The notes under the pieces are model-generated. The model saw only the letters and a program-made list of their open reading frames with translations. It had not been told where the DNA came from and did no database searches. 35,358 nt of DNA from Brevundimonas sp. UBA5936 (lineage in GTDB: Bacteria; Pseudomonadota; Alphaproteobacteria; Caulobacterales; Caulobacteraceae): the NCBI GenBank assembly GCA_002430835.1, contig DJDA01000017.1, positions 1 to 35,358 of the forward strand, given 5' to 3'. Of the stretch, positions 32,314-35,358 are shown piece by piece. A program made the position numbers and the translations under genes. How positions within the stretch are numbered: position 1 is the stretch's first letter; the number at the start of each line of letters is the position of its first letter.

Positions 32314-33243
32314 TCAGGTTGCGGGACCGCCTGCACGATCCGGCGCCAAGGCCGCAGCCCCATCCGTCGCGCCTACAGCAGGTTCGAAATCCCGCTTGAA
32401 CGCGGCGATGCGGCTCTTCATCAGGCCCGTGCGCTTCAGCGCCACCGAAGCGGCCCAGCGCGCGGCCAGTTCGGGCTTGCTCATGCGATCCGTCGTGCGC
32501 GGCTCCCCTCCCCGGCTGCGCAGGAAGGCGTTGGTGTAGAGGGCCCCGTTGCGGATGCGCGACGGCCAGCTCTGGAACTCCACCGACAGGGAGACGCAGA
32601 AACGGTCCAGATTCTCTACCCGGTGCGGCGCATAGAAGGGCCAGGTCAGCGCCTGCCCCGGCTCCAGATCGACGATTCGGGCGTCGTCCTCGAAGGCGCG
32701 GCGATAGGGAATCTCTTCGGTCGTCTGGCGGGTGACGACCTGCTCCATGCTGCGCTCCGGCAGATGGGCCTCATCACCCGGATAGACGAACAGGCGCTTG
32801 CGGCCGCGCATGTGCAACAGCACCACGCCGCCGGCGTCGAAGTGGTACGGCACCCGCGCCTTCGGCGAGGACAGGATCAGCTGGCCGCTGGCGCTGGCCG
32901 CCTTCACTCCATAGCCGCCCAGTATGCGCTCGAAGTCGACCATGGCCGCGCGCCACAGCTCGGGCCAGCCCTGCTCGACCTTGCGCATATTGACCCACAG
33001 ACGGCCCTGTTGGATCGCCTCCAGCAGTTCGGCGCCGTTCAGTTTTCCACGTGCGCCGGTCCGCAGGCTGACCTGACCTTCGTCGTCATAGTCGTACAGG
33101 TTGATGTCGAACAAATCGGCCGGATAGCGGTCCAGCACCTCGGCCAGCGCCTGATCCTCGGCGAATCCGTCGGCGACCAGGGCGTGAGGATGGACCTCGG
33201 CCTGGGTGATCGGGCCTGCGTAGCGCGTCATGGAAGCCGTCAT
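32314..33243 (-). CDS. Cupin-like (JmjC-type) Fe/2-oxoglutarate oxygenase-fold protein
   Basis: A 309-aa cytoplasmic protein. VPYHFDAGGVVLLHMRGRKRL gives the HxD pair (H134, D136), and WPFYAPHRVENLD supplies the distal His (H207). With RLFVYPGDE between them this is the cupin_8/JmjC-like metal site, suggesting a Fe(II)/2-oxoglutarate hydroxylase, possibly of a protein. A usual 2-oxoglutarate-binding basic residue cannot be assigned by eye. The start at 33243 has a GAGGAG 7 nt upstream. It begins 10 nt after the GNAT-family gene stops, so the two form an operon. The C-terminal 50 residues are basic and then Ala/Pro-rich. Confidence 0.78.
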   Translation of the reverse strand: MTASMTRYAGPITQAEVHPHALVADGFAEDQALAEVLDRYPADLFDINLYDYDDEGQVSLRTGARGKLNGAELLEAIQQGRLWVNMRKVEQGWPELWRAAMVDFERILGGYGVKAASASGQLILSSPKARVPYHFDAGGVVLLHMRGRKRLFVYPGDEAHLPERSMEQVVTRQTTEEIPYRRAFEDDARIVDLEPGQALTWPFYAPHRVENLDRFCVSLSVEFQSWPSRIRNGALYTNAFLRSRGGEPRTTDRMSKPELAARWAASVALKRTGLMKSRIAAFKRDFEPAVGATDGAAALAPDRAGGPAT

Positions 33244-33253
33244 ACCGCTCTCC

Positions 33254-34414
33254 TCATCGATCGGCCGAGCCGGCCGCTTTTTGTTTCCGCACCATGTCGG
33301 CGGCCGCTCTCAGCACGCCCGAGGCCTGACCGGCCAGACTTGTCTCACACGCCTCGACCACGGACCAACGCCGCCGCGTGCTGATGCGCAGCCGCTCCGC
33401 CCGTGCATGGCCCAGCACGCCCAGGGCGGCGCTCGCCGTCGCGCACATGGCGGCGCCGACGCCCGGTCGAGCCACAACGCCTTCGACGGTCACAAGGCCC
33501 CCGTCGTCATAGTATTTCTTGTAGTTGCCGCCGACGCCGACGCCGTAGTCGAAGATGCGATAGCCGCGCTCCGAGCCCAGACGGATCGTCTCCTGCGTCA
33601 GCACGATGCCGGGCGACCAGCGCGCGACCTCCTGCTCATAGACCGGGAACCACAGGTGGAAATGACGCCCGGCGTGCATGGAGTACTCCATGGCGACGAC
33701 CCGCCCGTCCACCCGCAGCACGGCCATGGAGGCGCCGAAGCCGTCCTCGCCCCGGCAATCCATCAAGGCGTGCAGGACGTCGCCCGTCCAGCCGCAGGCG
33801 AAGATGTCATGATGCCCCGTGCGGCGGTACTGTTCGCTCTTCTCGATGATCAGGCGTTTCAGCAGGGCGTGATCGTGCAGCTCGATCTCGATTTCGACCG
33901 CCCTGAAGGCACCGTCCAGGCCGCGACGAGAGCGCTCCTTGTCCTTGAAGTATTTCGGGAAGGCCTTCCGGCGTCGCGCGTACCAGGCGTCGAATCCGCC
34001 CTCGTCAGGCACCACGGAGACCACGCTGTGATTGCGCAGCATCGCCTGCGGCGCCTCGCCGATCCAGGCGGCGGCGGCGAAGCGCGGCGCGCCGATGAGG
34101 GCCGCCGCCTCCTGCATCGAAGGCTTGTCCTCGCGCGGGCCGATGACGCCGTGATAGTCGTTCATCGGCGCGGCCAGAGGCTGAACCGTCCCGCCTCGGC
34201 GCTGATGCGGATAATAGCCGACAATACGGCCGTCCCGTTTGAAGACGGCAACAGCCGAACCGGGACAGATTGGCCCGGCCGTCCGTGCGAACTCCCAACG
34301 GAAATAGGGGCTGCTCAGGTCCGGATCCGCGCGCGCCCACTTGTTCCATTGGACGCCCTCCTCGGCCGACAGGTCGGCGAGGTTGCGGATTTCAACTGAT
34401 AGTGGTCCCGACAT
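33254..34414 (-). CDS. GNAT-fold acyltransferase, FemAB/BioF2-like (COG5653 type)
   Basis: A 386-aa protein resembling the large two-lobe GNAT proteins called CelD/BcsL or FemAB-like. LSSPYFRWEFARTAGP near the N-terminus and the C-terminal lobe with GFGASMAVLRVDGRVVAMEYSMHAGRHFHLWFPVYEQEVARWSPG and then DYGVGVGGNYKKYY (about residues 245-325) are the usual family features. The acyl or aminoacyl donor and acceptor are unknown. Members often modify cell-surface polymers. The ATG at 34414 has AAGGGAG about 5 nt upstream. Upstream gene of a two-gene operon with the cupin-like protein. Confidence 0.8.
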   Translation of the reverse strand: MSGPLSVEIRNLADLSAEEGVQWNKWARADPDLSSPYFRWEFARTAGPICPGSAVAVFKRDGRIVGYYPHQRRGGTVQPLAAPMNDYHGVIGPREDKPSMQEAAALIGAPRFAAAAWIGEAPQAMLRNHSVVSVVPDEGGFDAWYARRRKAFPKYFKDKERSRRGLDGAFRAVEIEIELHDHALLKRLIIEKSEQYRRTGHHDIFACGWTGDVLHALMDCRGEDGFGASMAVLRVDGRVVAMEYSMHAGRHFHLWFPVYEQEVARWSPGIVLTQETIRLGSERGYRIFDYGVGVGGNYKKYYDDGGLVTVEGVVARPGVGAAMCATASAALGVLGHARAERLRISTRRRWSVVEACETSLAGQASGVLRAAADMVRKQKAAGSADR

Positions 34415-34564
34415 GACGCTCCCTTCGGAACGATCACAGCAAGTCCCGTTCCAACACCGCCTCATACGGCCAAGCCCTTGAGGCCGGGTTAGCGTTCAGC
34501 GCCTTGCGCAAAAGATCGGAGCTTCACCGCGTCTCGCCGCATTGACCTCATTCAGGAGGTGCTC

Positions 34565-34729
34565 ATGCCGAAACCACGCCCCAAGACCCGCGAAACCGAA
34601 AACGAGAACCAGCGTCCCGACAAGGAGGGCAGTCCGCCTCGCCCGGCCACCGAGCCCAAGGGCGCCGAGGGCAGCAGCAACTCAGGCCGCACGGAAACCG
34701 ACCCCGCGACCGGCGCCCCGAACGACTGA
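34565..34729 (+). CDS. Small disordered hydrophilic protein (54 aa)
   Basis: I do not recognise it. The start ATG follows a perfect AGGAGGT with only 4 nt spacing. The product begins MPKPRPKTRETENENQRPDK and ends GRTETDPATGAPND. It is made almost entirely of Pro, Lys, Arg, Glu, Asp, Thr, Ser, Asn and Gly with no hydrophobic core, so it should be intrinsically disordered, perhaps stress-related or nucleic-acid-binding. It is convergent with tuf, and the intervening hairpin at 34734-34764 could terminate it as well. Divergent from the GNAT gene across about 150 nt. Confidence 0.6.
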   Translation: MPKPRPKTRETENENQRPDKEGSPPRPATEPKGAEGSSNSGRTETDPATGAPND

Positions 34730-34733
34730 CATG

Positions 34734-34764
34734 CAAAACGGCCCCCGGATCGCTCCGGGGGCCG
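34734..34764 (-). terminator. Rho-independent terminator of tuf
   Basis: An 11-bp perfect stem (CGGCCCCCGGA / TCCGGGGGCCG, tetraloop) is followed on the minus strand by TTTT. It lies 55 nt after the tuf stop. It means tuf transcription should not run on into the block upstream of rpsJ. Confidence 0.88.
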
Positions 34765-34818
34765 CTCTGTTACGCTTACGCATACTCTTACTGTGCGACC
34801 TCAAGGGCCGCCCGTCGA

Positions 34819-35358
<540 letters not shown>

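Overview
The window is G+C-rich (about two thirds or more G+C in most genes). The gene families, the S10-spc ribosomal cluster and the threonine/methionine genes point to an alphaproteobacterium, most likely Caulobacterales and probably Brevundimonas-like. That assignment rests on protein family resemblance and style, not on a search.

Layout. 1-5900: a truncated single-pass membrane protein, a dGTPase-like HD hydrolase (dgt), a divergent A-type Fe-S carrier (erpA), a small secreted protein, a neutral zinc metallopeptidase, a DUF418 membrane protein and a Tat-signal aspartyl protease. 6000-13700: an aspartate-family amino acid region. It has thrC, a lower-G+C small secreted ORF, the minus-strand pair thrA-like (aspartokinase-homoserine dehydrogenase) and thrB, and the divergent plus-strand pair metX-metB. 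The region between the two operons holds two RNA switches. On the minus strand there is a threonine-rich leader peptide with an attenuator. On the plus strand there is a SAM-I (S-box) riboswitch. The homoserine branch point is therefore wired at RNA level in both directions. 13677-17489: a chemotaxis receptor, a TauE/SafE permease and dusA.

17543-29813: the minus-strand S10-spc cluster in canonical order (rpsJ, rplC, rplD, rplW, rplB, rpsS, rplV, rpsC, rplP, rpmC, rpsQ, rplN, rplX, rplE, rpsN, rpsH, rplF, rplR, rpsE, rpmD, rplO, secY, adk). The cluster ends abnormally. Adenylate kinase is fused in frame to the C-terminal half of a short-chain dehydrogenase, and the usual rpsM-rpsK-rpoA-rplQ do not follow. 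The S10 operon appears to have its own promoter and a structured leader of about 230 nt.

29814-35358: between rpsJ and tuf (partial, at the right edge) lies a 5-kb block. It holds an outer-membrane beta-barrel protein, a GIN-type repeat protein, a GNAT/FemAB-like plus cupin (JmjC-like) pair, and a 54-residue disordered small protein. Well-formed intrinsic terminators separate these units.

No rRNA, tRNA, CRISPR array, transposase or prophage gene was seen. The most unusual items are the adk-SDR fusion, the back-to-back Thr attenuator and SAM riboswitch, the kinase-dehydrogenase without visible ACT domains, and the S10 leader.
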